From: Cycas panzhihuaensis
Taxonomy: Eukaryota; Cycadophyta
Direction: 5' to 3'
DNA length: 64,000 nt
Assembly: GCA_023213395.1 (NCBI GenBank)
Contig: CM041465.1
Coordinates: 153,767,741-153,831,740 of the forward strand
Position 1 is the first letter of the stretch, and each line of letters begins with the position of its first letter. Both the position numbers and the translations under genes were made by a program. Below are positions 51,588-63,120 of the stretch, piece by piece. Under the pieces are notes generated by a model that was not told where the DNA came from, searched no databases, and was given only the letters and a program-made list of their open reading frames with translations.

Positions 51588-53010
51588 CTATTTAAACTTT
51601 ATCCTTTGCAGTAGTTTGGTGAAGATATTGACCACTTGATTTGTTGTGTGGTAGTATTTTAGTTGAATTATACTATCATGAATAAATTCTCTAATCCTAT
51701 ACAGTTTTATACTTATATATTTAGTACGATCATAAAATATAGAATCTTTTACCATATGGATTACTAATTGATTATCCACACAAAGGCTAGTAGGACTTAT
51801 TTGGGTGATATTCAATGTTCCAATAATTTTCTAAGTTATATCACCTCCTTACTTATCTTAGAAGTACCAATGTATTCATCTTTGACAGTTGAATCAACAA
51901 TTATCTTTAATCATCTAGATCTCCATGATATTGATGTTGTTCTAAGAAATGTTACATACCCATACATAGATCTTCTTGTATCTTTGTCTCTTATAATGTC
52001 TGAGTCTATGTATGCAAAAAGATTAAATTCATTATTAGGTTCATATAATAGGCCAAATTTGTTAGTTATCTTTAGGAATTTTAACACTCGAATTATAGAC
52101 TACTAGTGATTCTACTTAGGATTTATCATGAATCATGCAAGAATGTCTATAGAGTATGTAATATATGACCTTATATTAGTAGTGTAGATGAGACTACCTA
52201 TAATTTTCCTATAGAGTATTGCGTCTACCTCCCGAGTGTTACCATTAGTTCAGAGTTTAGTATTAGGATCCACAGGTAAAGCCACTAGTTGAGGTAAATC
52301 ATTGATGTATTTTTCTTAAGAGAGGAAATTTTTTATATTATTTTATATTACTTTAATTTCCATGTAATATTTCATCAAATTGAGGTTAGATAATTCAAAT
52401 ATTTTACCAAGGTCCTTTTTTAGTTGGCATATTACCTATTTATTATTATCCATTACTAGCATATCATCCACAAAGATTATGAGATAAGTGACTTTGCCCT
52501 TTTGATACTTGATGAATAGTGTTGTATTAATATCTTGGTAGTCACAAACCTCACATCTAAGTTGCTTTATTCTTTTAGACAAATTTGACAAACCAAGTAT
52601 AAGGGGTTTGTTTAAGGTAGTACAAGGACTTTCTGAGTCTACAAACCTTATGCTTCTGACCTTTGATCTTGTACCCTTCTAACTAAGCCATGTAAATTTC
52701 TTCTTCAAGATCCCCATTGAGAAATGTAGTCTTAATATCAAGATGGTATATTTTTCAGCCATGTTAAATAGCTAAGGCCACAAGAGTTGTAATTATAGGC
52801 CACTTAGTTCTAGGTGGAAAGACTTCAGTGTAGTTGATGCCTTCGCTTTGTATGAATCCTTTAGATACCAACCTTGTCTTATGTTTTTTAAAGGTATCAT
52901 TTGATCTATATTTATTTTTGAATACCTATTTATTTTAAACTACCTTTTCTCCAAGTGATAGATCAATGAGCTCCCATGTACCATTTTTTATGAGAGATTA
53001 GTATTCTTCA
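51588..53010 (-). pseudogene. C5 reverse transcriptase and RNase H
   Basis: The RNase H end is an intact 75-codon frame (51588-51815) with LCVDNQLVIHMVKDSIFYD, TKYISIKLYRIREFIHDSI and QVVNIFTKLLQRIKFK. Further in, the reverse transcriptase keeps its catalytic motif as FVDD at 52463-52474 (LIIFVDDMLVMDNN). ELIDLSLGEKVV near 52960 opens the domain. The enzyme would copy element RNA; stops and frameshifts prevent that here. Confidence 0.85.
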
Positions 53011-54340
53011 TTTATTACATTTCTCCAAATTATATATTTTATAGCTTCCGAGTATGAAAAGGCCTTTTTACTAACAATAAGGTGTTGTTTTGTTAGTTCA
53101 AGCTTAGTATATAATGATCCTTATATCCTTGCTCTATGGGTACTTTGAGTGTCAGTTTTACCCATCTCATTTGGTCATATGTCCTTATTGAGCTAGTGAG
53201 CTTCATGAGATCCTCGAGTTGGGAATGAGGTTTTTATTTCCTTGACTTCTTATTTCTCATCATGTTTATTAAAATGATCATTTTATGAGGAGGATGTTGA
53301 TGCACTTGAGGAATATGGTCCTTCTACCATTGTTTGCCTTTGTCAACTAAAGGTAGAGAGGATGATTATTCTATCATGATTTTACCTTTGCCAACTCTAC
53401 TATCTTTAGAGGATGGTACTGGATGTATACTCATCGATTCAGAGTCATAAATTATATCCTCTGAGGCTCTATTATTAGCCTCCAATATTTGGAGCTATTT
53501 ATGTGTGTCTCCTTCCCCTAAAAATTTTAGAATCTAAGCATCATACTTGATAATATCATTGTAGTAATATAAGGGTATTTTAGAGTCTACTTTAAGCAAT
53601 TAATCCTCTATCTCTGCAAAAATGACATCTCTAATAATGATAATTTTTTATTATGAAGGTATAAAGACCTTATATATTTTCTTACATATAGGGTATCTGA
53701 TAAAGATGTCTTTAAGTGCCATTGGCTAGAGTTTATTTTAATCTAGATCTAGAATGTGGGCATAGCATGTAGAGCCAACTTTTGAAGTAATGAACAAGGG
53801 GTATTTGTCCTGACCACTTTTCATTAAGTGGTTATCCTTCCTTTGATAGGATAACAACATTGATATAATAAACAACTGTCCAGATGGATTTGGCCTATAG
53901 GTAGGTAGGTATATTTTTGTATACTAATATAGCTCGAGCCATGTTTATTATTATCCTATTCATGTGCTCAACAACACTATTTTGTTGTGGCATACCTACT
54001 ACTATTGTTTGATGTTTAATACTATTATCTTGAAGGTAGATTTCAAACTCATGTGAGGTATATTCTGCACCATTATTAGTTTGAAGATATTTGAGTTAAT
54101 AACCTAACTATTTTTTAGTGCGGGCTTTGACTTCTTTGAATACATGGAAGGCTTTATCTTTCTTATGTAAAAGAGCTACCCATACTTTCCTAGTAAAATC
54201 ATCAATGAAAGAGATGTAATATGAATTTCCTTTTAATAAAGAAATAGGTATTTGTTTGTATAGATTAGAGTGTACCAATTACAATGAATAACTCAATTTC
54301 CATTGACTTTTGGGAAAGGGTTATCGATGAGATTTGACAG
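53011..54340 (-). pseudogene. C5 integrase and linker to reverse transcriptase
   Basis: The core reads SYYISFIDDFTRKVWVALLH near 54200, YLQTNNGAEYTSHEFEIYLQ near 54060 (the second catalytic Asp is Asn) and GMPQQNSVVEHMNRIIINMA near 53980, where the catalytic Glu is kept. The linker 53011-53700 is decayed, Ser/Pro-rich and acidic, as usual between copia integrase and reverse transcriptase. Confidence 0.82.
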
Positions 54341-54925
54341 CGATATAAGTTTAATATTTGAAGGGTTAGGAGGAGAACTTTAGAGGACTTGAAAGAGTAT
54401 TACAAAGATCTCTAAGTCTATCGAAATGAACATGGCCCACGTGAGCATGCAAAAGAGCTTCTGGTGACAACGTTAGGTGGGTTAAGATGGTGTTCAATAT
54501 AAATTTTTTATCAGCACAAAGGCTTTAGGTACAATGGGCTTTAGAAAATGGAGAGTCATTCAATTGAAAGAGTTTGCCAGTGAGATGTCTAGTCAGGATT
54601 ACTTGATTAGTTGGAGGATGAATAACCTGAAGAGTCTAGGTATTTATAGTTACACTCAAATTAAATCCATGAGAGATAAGTGTAGATAAGGAGAGAAAGT
54701 TTTATTTGAGATTAGATATATATAGAACATCAAATAATATAAAATCTCTTAAGCCTAAGAGTTTTAGGCAAATTTTACTAATTCCTTCAACAGGTTATTG
54801 TGATTTGTCAGCCATGTGAATAACTCTTTAAATATTTAAGTTAAATGTTTGATATAGACTACAATTACACATTATATGTTGAGTTGCTCCTATGTCCATG
54901 ATCCATTATCCATTGATTGAAGTAA
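54341..54925 (-). pseudogene. C5 protease and GAG-pre-integrase
   Basis: WIMDIGATQHIMCN at about 54860-54900 matches the copia protease site, with D-T-G-A-T reading D-I-G-A-T. The pre-integrase that should follow is recognisable only in fragments. Confidence 0.65.
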
Positions 54926-56060
54926 CATTATTTGTAATTTCAATAGGGCTTGGCATTGGTGAAGGGAATTTACAAATGATATGTCCACATTGAGCTTCAA
55001 AGTATCTTAGTGGTTGGTGAATGGCATTTGATATCAAGGATCCCTCAATTCCTTGAACGTATGCTTGTATAAAACCTATACCACTAAAGGATTCTTCACA
55101 AGTTTCTTCAATATTGTGAACTCCCTGTTTTGCTTAGAACTTGGCCAACTTATAAGTGGCAGTTCTGTAGTCTTTCACAAAGTGTCCTTTACACATAATA
55201 GTTTGATTGCCAGTCCCTAAAGAGGGACTAGTTTGGCATAATTGTCTTACTTTTTGTTGAGATAGCCCTTGCGTTTGAGACTATCAAGGTTGTAACTGAG
55301 GGTTTGGTTGACTTTGTGGATGATTTTCTATATTTCTTCTTCTTCCTCTTGCTAGGTTATTTCTTCTGCCATGAGAGAAAGCTTGATTTTTTGTGTAGTA
55401 AGTTTTTTATTCCATTTTAAAGGCTAAATCTAGAAGAGAGTTAGAGGCTATAAAGTTAGTATCAAAGGTCTTGTTAAATTCTATGAACTTCTCAGCAAGT
55501 GTTTCGAAGTTGAGCGTCTTCAATGTTCTTCTAGATTGAAGACTTCTAAGTAATTTTTTATAATCAGGGACATGTGGATATGATTAGATCAAGAATACCC
55601 AAGTGATCCATTAGGTCTTAAAATCTTTGTCAATTGCCTATTTTATTAGTCAAAGGATATTTATTGTCTGATTAGCTCATCCCTTTCATATTTTTAATTT
55701 ATCTATTTTGAGAATAAGATAAATAAATTCTAAGTTTAACTTGGTATCAAAGTTCTTCTTGAGAACTTCAAGGACCTTCTAGGATGTATCATATTACTCT
55801 TCATTAATTAAGTTATAAATGGAGTGATCAGGAACTAATATAATTCCTGCATGAATCTTTTTATCATTTATCTCTCATTATAATTTGGTTGTGGCATCTG
55901 TAGGAGATGTTGGAGCAGTTCCACTAAAAGTAAGTGTTATAGCTATTATAGGTATGATGGGTATAGGCTGCAAGTAAGCTCTCTAAAGGCCTTCATATTT
56001 TATAATATTTTTAACTCTAGTGTACTAAAAATCCTAATTTTCTTTGACTTTCAATATGCA
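54926..56060 (-). pseudogene. gag: C5 gag
   Basis: Minus-strand pieces fit a copia gag: DKKIHAGIILVPDHSIYNLI near 55850, KVLEVLKKNFDTKLNLEF near 55770, and a zinc-knuckle remnant MCKGHFVKDY near 55190. The start is not defined; it lies near 56060. Confidence 0.65.
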
Positions 56061-57997
56061 GTTAACATTCTTCTTGAATTAAGATTATATAATGATGATA
56101 AAGAATTAGAAAAGTTTATAGAAGTATATGGCACTAACACATATGGCTAGTACATCTGGCACAGTAGGGATGTATAAATGAATGCTATGATAAGAAAGTA
56201 AGTAATAATTAAATATTTTTAATAACTATAAAGAATAAGTATAAGTAATGATGCAAGAATGATGCCTAATGTAAAGCTTGCAAAGAGTGGTGATGTGTCA
56301 TGCCATTAACCTCTAACTTATGTCCAAATGTAAGTGAGGTTTCGATGCCTAATATTTCTAGTATATGATTAGGGCATTTACTTGTGATATCTACACCTGT
56401 ACTTGGTGATGAAATCCAAGTCATAGTAAATCCCAAGTACTCCTAGTCCTCACCCAATTCACCAGTGAGCAATTATATACCTCCACCGAAGAGTTAAATA
56501 ATATTTGTGTATCCCACGGTTATGATGAATATTGGATTGGGTTGATTTTATTCTTGTATTAATATTTTAGATATCTTAACTAGTTATCAAGATAATCCCC
56601 AAAGAGAGTCTTTAGGTATGGCTACCCTATCAATCCACCAATATTCTGGTTAAGACTAGACCCAATATGAAACTCATACCTCCCTTAGTGCCCAGGCTTT
56701 GGTCAATCGTGGTCTATTTCAACTAAGGTGACTGTACACATAAGTCAAGAACTGGCTGTATAAATTGAATGTAATATGTTTCTTTTAGAGAATATAAAAA
56801 TATATTTACATTTATATTATTAAAGTGAATTGCTAATGTGTTGATACTTGCTTTTATATTTTTGTCTATCAATGTGCATGCACATGAACAAGTATACAAA
56901 GATGCTCTGAGTATTAACACTAAATTTTTCTATAATTTAGGTGTTTTACTATTACAATGAGCTTTTTTCCTTTTGCTATTTGAAAAACCCCTTATTTTTT
57001 ATTTAAGAAAAGGGGTAAAAGCAAAAAATCTTAAAAATTTACTTCTAAACTTAAATTTTGACAAAGAAAGAAAGTATTAGGAAAAACAAAAAGAATCTGA
57101 ATCTTCTATCATAAAATTTTATATGGCCATGGAACCATATAAAATAGCTGAAACATTTTGGCTCAAAACTTTACTCTTCTACATGATAGATCTCACTATG
57201 GTGAGTCAAAAACTCTTCTAATAAAACTTTTGAAAATGAGAAGAAATGGCCCCAAACTCCTATGAGACTTTTCTTAGTAAAAAATTAAATTTTGAAGAAA
57301 TCTCTCTCTTTGGTATATCAGATATGATAAAACTTGATCTGTTGGATTCTTTGAGGCTATACCTACTAAATCCCTTAAGAAATTTTAACATATATTAAAA
57401 ATCTTGAGAAATTTTCTCAAAAAAGTAGTCAAATTAGGATCGATTAAACTTTTACTTTTTGAGGTGAATCGAGGTAGAATTTAGAGATAGTAAGAAGATA
57501 AAAATGTTTGTCTTGTTTGGGCATTCCTCCTTACAAATTTTAGCCAAGATGGATAACTTTCGATTTTCACCTCTCACAGAGCTAAACAACCTTTTCTCAA
57601 ATGGTTTAAGCTTATTTCTACCACTTGTAAGCAATTGAAAATTTGCCCTACAACTTTATAATATATATTTTATAACTGATAATTGATTTATGATGAAAAA
57701 TTAATAGAATCCCCCTTAATAAAATTTAAAATTAGTTATAAAAATTGATAAAAGTTTATTTTTTTAGGAGCCTAAAGCTAGGAAACCTTCTTTTGGTTAG
57801 CAGCTTTGATCTTTAATGCACTTGCAGATTAATAGAGGATATTAAAATATGTTGTAAATGAAATACAAGCTTTACATGATTAAAAAACTCTCAATATTCT
57901 GAAACTAATAAGTGCACTCTCAATACTTCACATTTAAGGTGAATGAGAGGCAAAATAACTTTATGCAACTGGAATGAAATTAATAGATCCCCTTCTA
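56061..57997 (-). other. C5 leader, 1.9 kb, no recognised coding
   Basis: Between the primer-binding site and gag. Short frames at 56723-56920 and 57452-57634 have no family resemblance. The sequence is AT-rich without obvious repeats. Confidence 0.5.
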
Positions 57998-58009
57998 ACT
58001 CTAATACCA
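57998..58009 (-). promoter_or_regulatory. C5 primer-binding site (initiator Met-tRNA type)
   Basis: The plus strand reads ACTCTAATACCA, matching the complement of the Met-tRNA site at 10 of 12 positions, both changes G to A. It is two bases from the LTR edge TGAAGG. Confidence 0.82.
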
Positions 58010-58011
58010 CA

Positions 58012-58326
58012 TGAAGGAAGGATGGATCTACAGAATAAATCACTCACATATACACAATGATAATAGAGAATGAAAAAAAGATGAAATAAGATGCGAGAGT
58101 AAAGCTTAGAGGTGTGAATGAATAATGACTCCCTCCTTGAGATTTTCCCTTTTATTATTGAAGATGAGCATTAGAGTTATGATTTTTCTGCCTAATGGCA
58201 TAAACCTAAAATTACATCTAAATGCATATAAAACACATTTCACTAAGAGACTAATACTAATAATATATTTTAAGGTTACTTAATTAATCTACACAAATAA
58301 TCTTGATATTTTAACCTCTTTCATCA
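58012..58326 (-). repeat. C5 5' LTR
   Basis: Partner of 50783-51102. Its plus-strand edges are TGAAGGAAGG and TTCATCA. Confidence 0.88.
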
Positions 58327-58545
58327 AAGTATTATTCAGATGACACATAATTTAACATTTAATAGAAGGATTAAATGTATTGAGACACAACATCACTTCA
58401 TATAGGAACTTGTTTAAATAGGAGAAATAGAGTTGGTTTATTATAGCACAGAAAATCAGATAATAGATATCTCTATAAAGGTACTTAGAAAAGTTAAATT
58501 CCACAAATTTAGAGATAAGCTTGAAGTTATATAAAATGACCATTA
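58327..58545 (+). pseudogene. C4 RNase H, C-terminal part
   Basis: The plus strand reads SIIQMTHNLTFNRRIKCIE, then TQHHFI, IGEIELVYYSTENQIIDISI and VLRKVKFHKFRDKLEVI. This is exactly the part of RNase H missing after WYDN at 50782, confirming that C5 split the gene. Confidence 0.85.
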
Positions 58546-58560
58546 TGGAGGAGAATATTA
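58546..58560 (+). promoter_or_regulatory. C4 polypurine tract
   Basis: A purine-rich run containing GGAGGAGAA lies directly before the 3' LTR. Confidence 0.6.
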
Positions 58561-58851
58561 TGGTTAATCTTTATTTCTCCCTAAGTAAGTATACACAATA
58601 TTTAATAATATTATGAGACTACTACAGTCGACTACAGTCGTTCAAGCCATCAGGTATATATTTATTTATTATTTTTTAAATTCTAAAAATATCAGTTGAT
58701 GGTAGGTTTCCTCCCAACATCCTAATTATAAGTAAGAGGTCTCTGGCCTAATGGTATTTTTGAATACCACCTTATTTTTAAATATTTGTTAATATTTTTC
58801 ATATAGAAATCTTATAGTCTCTCTGCTCTATCCCTTTTATCCTTTGCTATC
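58561..58851 (+). repeat. C4 3' LTR
   Basis: Partner of 44124-44410, starting TGGTTAATCTT. The end is at 58846 by alignment or 58851 if the TTTAT next to it is the target-site duplication. Confidence 0.85.
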
Positions 58852-59200
58852 TTTATGTCCTGTCATCATAAGTTTTCTAGTTGTGTGTTTTATAATGATA
58901 TAAATGCCCTGGATAAAGAGGATATCAGTATTCTACTTGTCCATTTGATTGATGTATAGGAGGTTCATTTTCATTCCTAGAACAAGGAACACATTGTTGA
59001 TATGATGCTTGATGTTAGAATCTCTCAATGCTACTAGAGCCCTATTAATTTTGGTCACATTATAAGTTAATTTATCACCAAATAGGACTATTTAGGTGCT
59101 TACTAAGTAGCTCTCTTCTAATATCTTTTTTGATCTAGTCATATGTCTATTTGTACCTGAGTTAAAGAGCCATGTATTATCATCAAGCGAAGAAGCTAAT
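58852..59200 (-). pseudogene. C3 protease and start of GAG-pre-integrase
   Basis: TWLFNSGTNRHMTRSK at about 59125-59172 is the copia protease site with the catalytic Asp as Asn. INNVFLVLGMKMNLLYINQM and TTRKLMMTGHK (58860-59010) are the pre-integrase block. It joins NGLYRLD on the other side of C4 at 44120. Confidence 0.78.
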
Positions 59201-60490
59201 ACTACAAAGAATAGGTTGTGGGATGAGGGATCCTAGTTATCCCCCATATTACCTCCTTGATGTTAAATGTTTTATTGGTTCCTTTAATTTCTATTAGGGA
59301 ACCACTACTTGGTCTATGGTCTTTGACTCTGAGTAGGTCTTGGATTCCAATTTTGTTAGTAGAATTAGCCTTGTGATTGAAATGATGGCCCTCTTTATGT
59401 ATAGAAAGGTCCTCCTTATTGTGCAACAGGGCTATCTTATTAGAAATAGAGGGATCCTTATTATAAAATGGGCCCTTCTTATTATGGAAAAGGGGCTTCT
59501 TGTAGAGGGTATGGTCCTCCTTATTGATAACTTTGCCTTTGTTGCTGGTAGCTTGGTTAACTTTGTTGATAAGAGAGTGTTATTTGTTAATAGAATAAGG
59601 CTATTAGTTGATAATATGAAGCAATTTGTTTAAAGCTAGGCCAATAAGATTGGCTTCCTTGATTTTGTAAGAGTTATAAAGTAGCTTGATGTCTCCTATA
59701 TTAAATAGAAAAGTGTCTAATTTTTTCATAATATAGGCAGGTGGCATTTGGTCTACTTTGTTGATTCTTTTATAGTTGAGACTATGGTTGTTGTTGCGGC
59801 CATTATGGCTGCTAACTTAGATTGGAGGAGGTATCAACTAGATGTTGTTACTACTAAGTTAGCTGCTAATGTGGATATTGAGAGATGTTGAGAGAGTCCA
59901 GTTGTTGAGCAAGGTTTTGGAGTTGACTTGGCTATTAGGCTGTCCTTTATACAATCTTGCATTTTTCTAAATTATAGGTTATAAAAGCAAAGCTGAGTCA
60001 GAAGTAGATGTAACCCTAATTTGACTAAGAATGTTCTCTTCCTATAGTAAGAGCCCCTCAAAGGTGATGAAGTCTATTTTTGAGTAATTGTCATAAAGTT
60101 TAAAGATAAAACTATTATATTTTATGGGTAAAATATTTAGGATGCTAGATATGAGGTTATGATCTGAAGGTGGTTCACCTAGGATTATCAATTAGTTCCT
60201 AATAGTCTTTACTTCAGTCAAGCGGGCTATAATAGTGCCTACGAAAGGAATGGTAAATAGGCAAACTTTAAAGGTCAAGGAGTTAGATTCATCCTTTCTC
60301 TCGTAGAGAGCATAAAGAATGGTCCATGCCTTATGAGAGGTTTGGGTTGTTTCTATATTTTAGTCCACTTGGTCTTTAACTACCAAATAAAAGAAGGATA
60401 AAGCTATATTATCCTTATTAGCTTTAAAGTTAGTTAAGACTATAAGATAAAGAGGAATTAAGATGTTAGGGTCATTGGGATCTTATATTA
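59201..60490 (-). pseudogene. gag: C3 gag, N-terminus missing
   Basis: DPNDPNILIPLYLIVLTNFK near 60460 and TSHKAWTILYALYERKDESN near 60330 match the UBN2/copia gag family. SSILNILPIKYNSFIFKLYD and FEGLLL-stop-EENIL (60050-60120) continue it. The C-terminal linker (59201-59930) is Asn/Lys/His-rich. About 50 codons are missing at the N-terminus where C6 begins. Confidence 0.78.
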
Positions 60491-60492
60491 AA

Positions 60493-61025
60493 TAGTTTAA
60501 GGAGTTGGAGAAAAATGAAAGTGGATATAAAGTCAAGATCTTATAGATTGATAATGGTGGTGACTGCATATAGAATGAATTCACTCAATTCTATAAGGAC
60601 TATAAAATTAGGAGATAGTCTTCTATTGCCTACATAAATCAACAAAATGGAGTTGTTAAGTAAATAAATAGAACTTTGGTTGAAAAAGATAAATCTATGA
60701 TGAAAGGTAAGGATGTATCAAAATTTTTGTGGGTTGAAGCTAGTAATATAGTTATATATCTAATAAATATAGGCACTACAAGGCTTATTAGGAATAAAAC
60801 ACTAAAGGAGGCTTGGTAAAATGAAAAGCTAACTATTTATTATTTAACAGTATTTCGGTGTACAACATATGAAGTAGAGATTCAAGAGGAACTATAAAAA
60901 GTAATAGAATATTGAAAATTAGTATTTGAATTCTTAAGAAGCACCTTATTTGAGTTGAATTATTATTTAGATTACACTATAGGATGCTCTCTATTAGATT
61001 CATCCTTAGTTAAAACCTTGCATCT
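60493..61025 (+). pseudogene. C6: copia integrase fragment, plus strand
   Basis: ESGYKVKIL-stop-IDNGGDC carries the second catalytic Asp. INQQNGVVK then INRTLVEKDKSMMKGKD shows the third position as Lys. FLWVEASNIVIYLINIGTTR and NKTLKEAW follow, then FRCTTYEV. The fragment begins in mid-core and ends after the core; neither LTR nor other domains of this copy are present. Confidence 0.8.
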
Positions 61026-61624
61026 CAAATGATTCCTCTCCTAATTACTTATCTAAATGTTAATTTTTTTCTATTATTATGATTTTGTATATGATGTGCT
61101 TCTTCTTCATCATGTTTAGTTATTTTCACTACTTCTTATTTACAAATAGACTCTTCTTACTCTTAATCCTTTTAGACTCCTATTTAGGCTACTCATCTAG
61201 TTCATCATGTTCATCATAAATGAGATCTTTAGCAGATTGCTTTTTAATCTAGTTAGCTAGTTCTTCTTCTTATGTACTCATATTATTTATGTCCTTCAAT
61301 ATAATGACCCCTTCTTATAAGATTTTATATATTTATGAGAGGTCTTCTTATAAGTTTTGTTTCTTCTTTTATATTCTTCGTGAGGTTTTCTCTTCATTTC
61401 TTTTCTCATCTTTTTCTTAACATTTCTCTTTGAAAAAAATTATAAACATTTATGTAAATATCTAGTGTTCTTATATCCTAATAACTAGATATGTAACAAT
61501 CCTTCTATATGCTTTATAACAAGAATTAACTAAACTTTATTAGACATAACTTGTAGGAACTTCAATGTGCATCAAACTTTTGCTATCCACTAATGCATGT
61601 CTAATTCACCATATCTATAATAGG
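61026..61624. other. AT-rich stretch, unassigned
   Basis: The minus strand reads Lys/Glu/Asp-rich with stops (for example IKKQSAKDLIYDEHDELDE near 61210), which could be a gag linker or chance in T/C-rich sequence. Nothing firm can be said. Confidence 0.35.
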
Positions 61625-61764
61625 GTATCATTTATTTTTTCTTTCTAAATTTATAGTTAAGGTCTAAATAAAGTAATACCCATATACATCTAGAGTATCA
61701 TATATTTTTTCTTTCTAAATTTATAGTTAAATTCTAAATAAAGTACTACCTATCAACATCTAGA
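61625..61764 (+). repeat. Tandem duplication, 2 x 70 bases
   Basis: Units 61625-61694 and 61695-61764 both start GTATCA, share TTTTTTCTTTCTAAATTTAT and end CATCTAGA, with about ten differences. Confidence 0.9.
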
Positions 61765-62213
61765 CTAATATTGATACCTCTTAATAGATTCTCTCTTAAG
61801 CATAAGTCAACACATGGCCCATAATCTTTTATGGATGTAACAAACATGAATCCATATCATGATTTGACATAATCTAACCATTTTATAGGCTTAATATTTT
61901 CTCTTAAGTAAAAGGTTGGAATATATAAAGAATTATCCATAATTTTGTTCAACACCAAATGGCTAAAATCTTATTATGAGTTGAGAGAATTACTAAAACT
62001 TACATAAAGGAGAGAAATCAACTTTCATTATCAAACTTTATAATAAATTATATTCTAACCATAAAAACTAAATGTAATACCTTTTGATAGAAAGATAACA
62101 AAAAAAATACTTTTGATGAATCTAGTTTAAGGATATTTAGAGACCTATAACTTATGTAATATCCCTTTGACATTTATTACAATTTAAGATTTTAAGAATT
62201 ATAATTACACCCC
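61765..62213. other. AT-rich stretch, nothing recognised
   Basis: No domain or repeat stands out on either strand. Confidence 0.5.
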
Positions 62214-62590
62214 TTACTAAAATAATAATAACTTTTTATTCTAATACCTAATTAATTTAATATTTCTTTTAATTAAAAGTATATTTTAAGGTATATCTAT
62301 CGATAAGGAAAATATGAGGTTGATTTCATACTTGTAGCTTTTATAATGGTCCTTTTAATGTGGATAGAAAGTAATCAATTTTAGAGATACAATAGTATTT
62401 ATTACTAAAATAATAATAAATTTTGATCCTAATAACTAATTTAATTATAATTAATTCTAAAAGAAAGTAAGTAACAAGGTGCATCTATTCAAAAAATAAA
62501 TAAGGTTAATCATATACCTATAATAGAAGTTATGGTCATTTGAATTTATAGTAACAAATGTTTTACCTTATGGACAATGATGGACAACAG
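62214..62590 (+). repeat. Diverged tandem duplication, period 188 bases
   Basis: Units starting at 62214 and 62402 share TTACTAAAATAATAATAA at the start. Weaker matches in the same order follow (CTAATA, ATCTAT, AAGGTTAAT/GAGGTTGAT, ATGGTC). Confidence 0.7.
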
Positions 62591-62766
62591 GCTAAGATTA
62601 AATCCCTTATAACTTTCATAATTTTACTTTAAATCATATAGTGTAACTACTTAAGATTTATGGCATGAGTTTGTTATATTAAATATGTGGTTTAGTTTCT
62701 AAAATTTAGCCTTTTACACCTTCAAAATTGTAGAACTTTAATAAAAAACTAATTAGCCAAAACCAT

Positions 62767-62860
62767 GCTTTGATATCATTTATAACAAATTATCACACCA
62801 AAAGTATCAAAGTGTTAGTGGAAATGACTCCTTACTAAGTAGACCATGACCTACCCTATA
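62767..62860 (-). repeat. Minus-strand LTR end with primer-binding site, copy 1
   Basis: GCTTTGATATCA (62767-62778) matches the complement of the Met-tRNA site at 10 of 12 positions, both changes C to T. The next 80 bases to the right align loosely with copy 2 (shared ACTAAGTAGAC). Confidence 0.55.
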
Positions 62861-63022
62861 TCTCAAATAGGCTATCCCTATATAACTCTACTTTCATTAG
62901 CATTTGGACATCCCAAATGCCCTAGCTATAATAACATTCATGCACATTAGTGGTATTAATGTATATTGCCTCATTAACTCCATAAGAGACATTTTCCTAA
63001 AGGCATTGAAATGTAAGTCCTA

Positions 63023-63120
63023 GTTTTGATGCCACTTGTGATGAATCATTGCACTAAAACCTTGAGGTATTAATAGAGAGAACTTTCAACTAAGTAGACT
63101 ATGTCGACCATAAGAAATAG
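63023..63120 (-). repeat. Minus-strand LTR end with primer-binding site, copy 2
   Basis: GTTTTGATGCCA (63023-63034) matches 9 of 12 positions of the same site. CACTTGTGATGAATCATTGCACTAA follows with the same layout as copy 1, 256 bases away. Confidence 0.5.

Larger units (their letters stand above)
50783..58326 (-). mobile_element. C5: Ty1/copia element, minus strand, inserted in C4 RNase H
   Basis: Two LTRs of about 317 bases flank a minus-strand body with gag, protease, integrase, reverse transcriptase and RNase H. A primer-binding site (57998-58009) and a polypurine tract (51103-51112) are in the right places. The insertion falls between the codons for DN and QS of the C4 RNase H. No clean five-base target duplication remains; the LTR edges are uncertain by about six bases. 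Confidence 0.9.
44124..58851 (+). mobile_element. C4: Ty1/copia element, plus strand, inserted in C3 and split by C5
   Basis: Short LTRs (about 287 bases) at 44124-44410 and 58561-58846/58851, a primer-binding site, a 2.4 kb leader, gag, protease, integrase, reverse transcriptase and RNase H in plus orientation. RNase H is interrupted at 50782 by C5 and resumes at about 58327. C3 coding lies on both outer sides, so C4 is younger than C3 and older than C5. Confidence 0.88.
41188..60490 (-). mobile_element. C3: Ty1/copia element, minus strand, split by C4, 5' end lost
   Basis: RNase H, reverse transcriptase and integrase lie at 41197-44123. After the 14.7 kb of C4 (with C5 inside), the GAG-pre-integrase remnant, protease and gag follow at 58852-60490, all on the minus strand. 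A polypurine tract (minus AGAGGAGGG, 41188-41196) precedes the presumed 3' LTR, whose left border is unclear. The gag N-terminus, leader and 5' LTR are missing at a junction with C6 near 60490. A possible C4 target duplication TTTAT occurs at 44119-44123 and 58852-58856. Confidence 0.85.

Noticed and set aside
59340-59633. 97-codon plus-strand open frame
   Set aside because: It lies opposite the Asn/Lys-rich gag linker of C3 and has no family resemblance.
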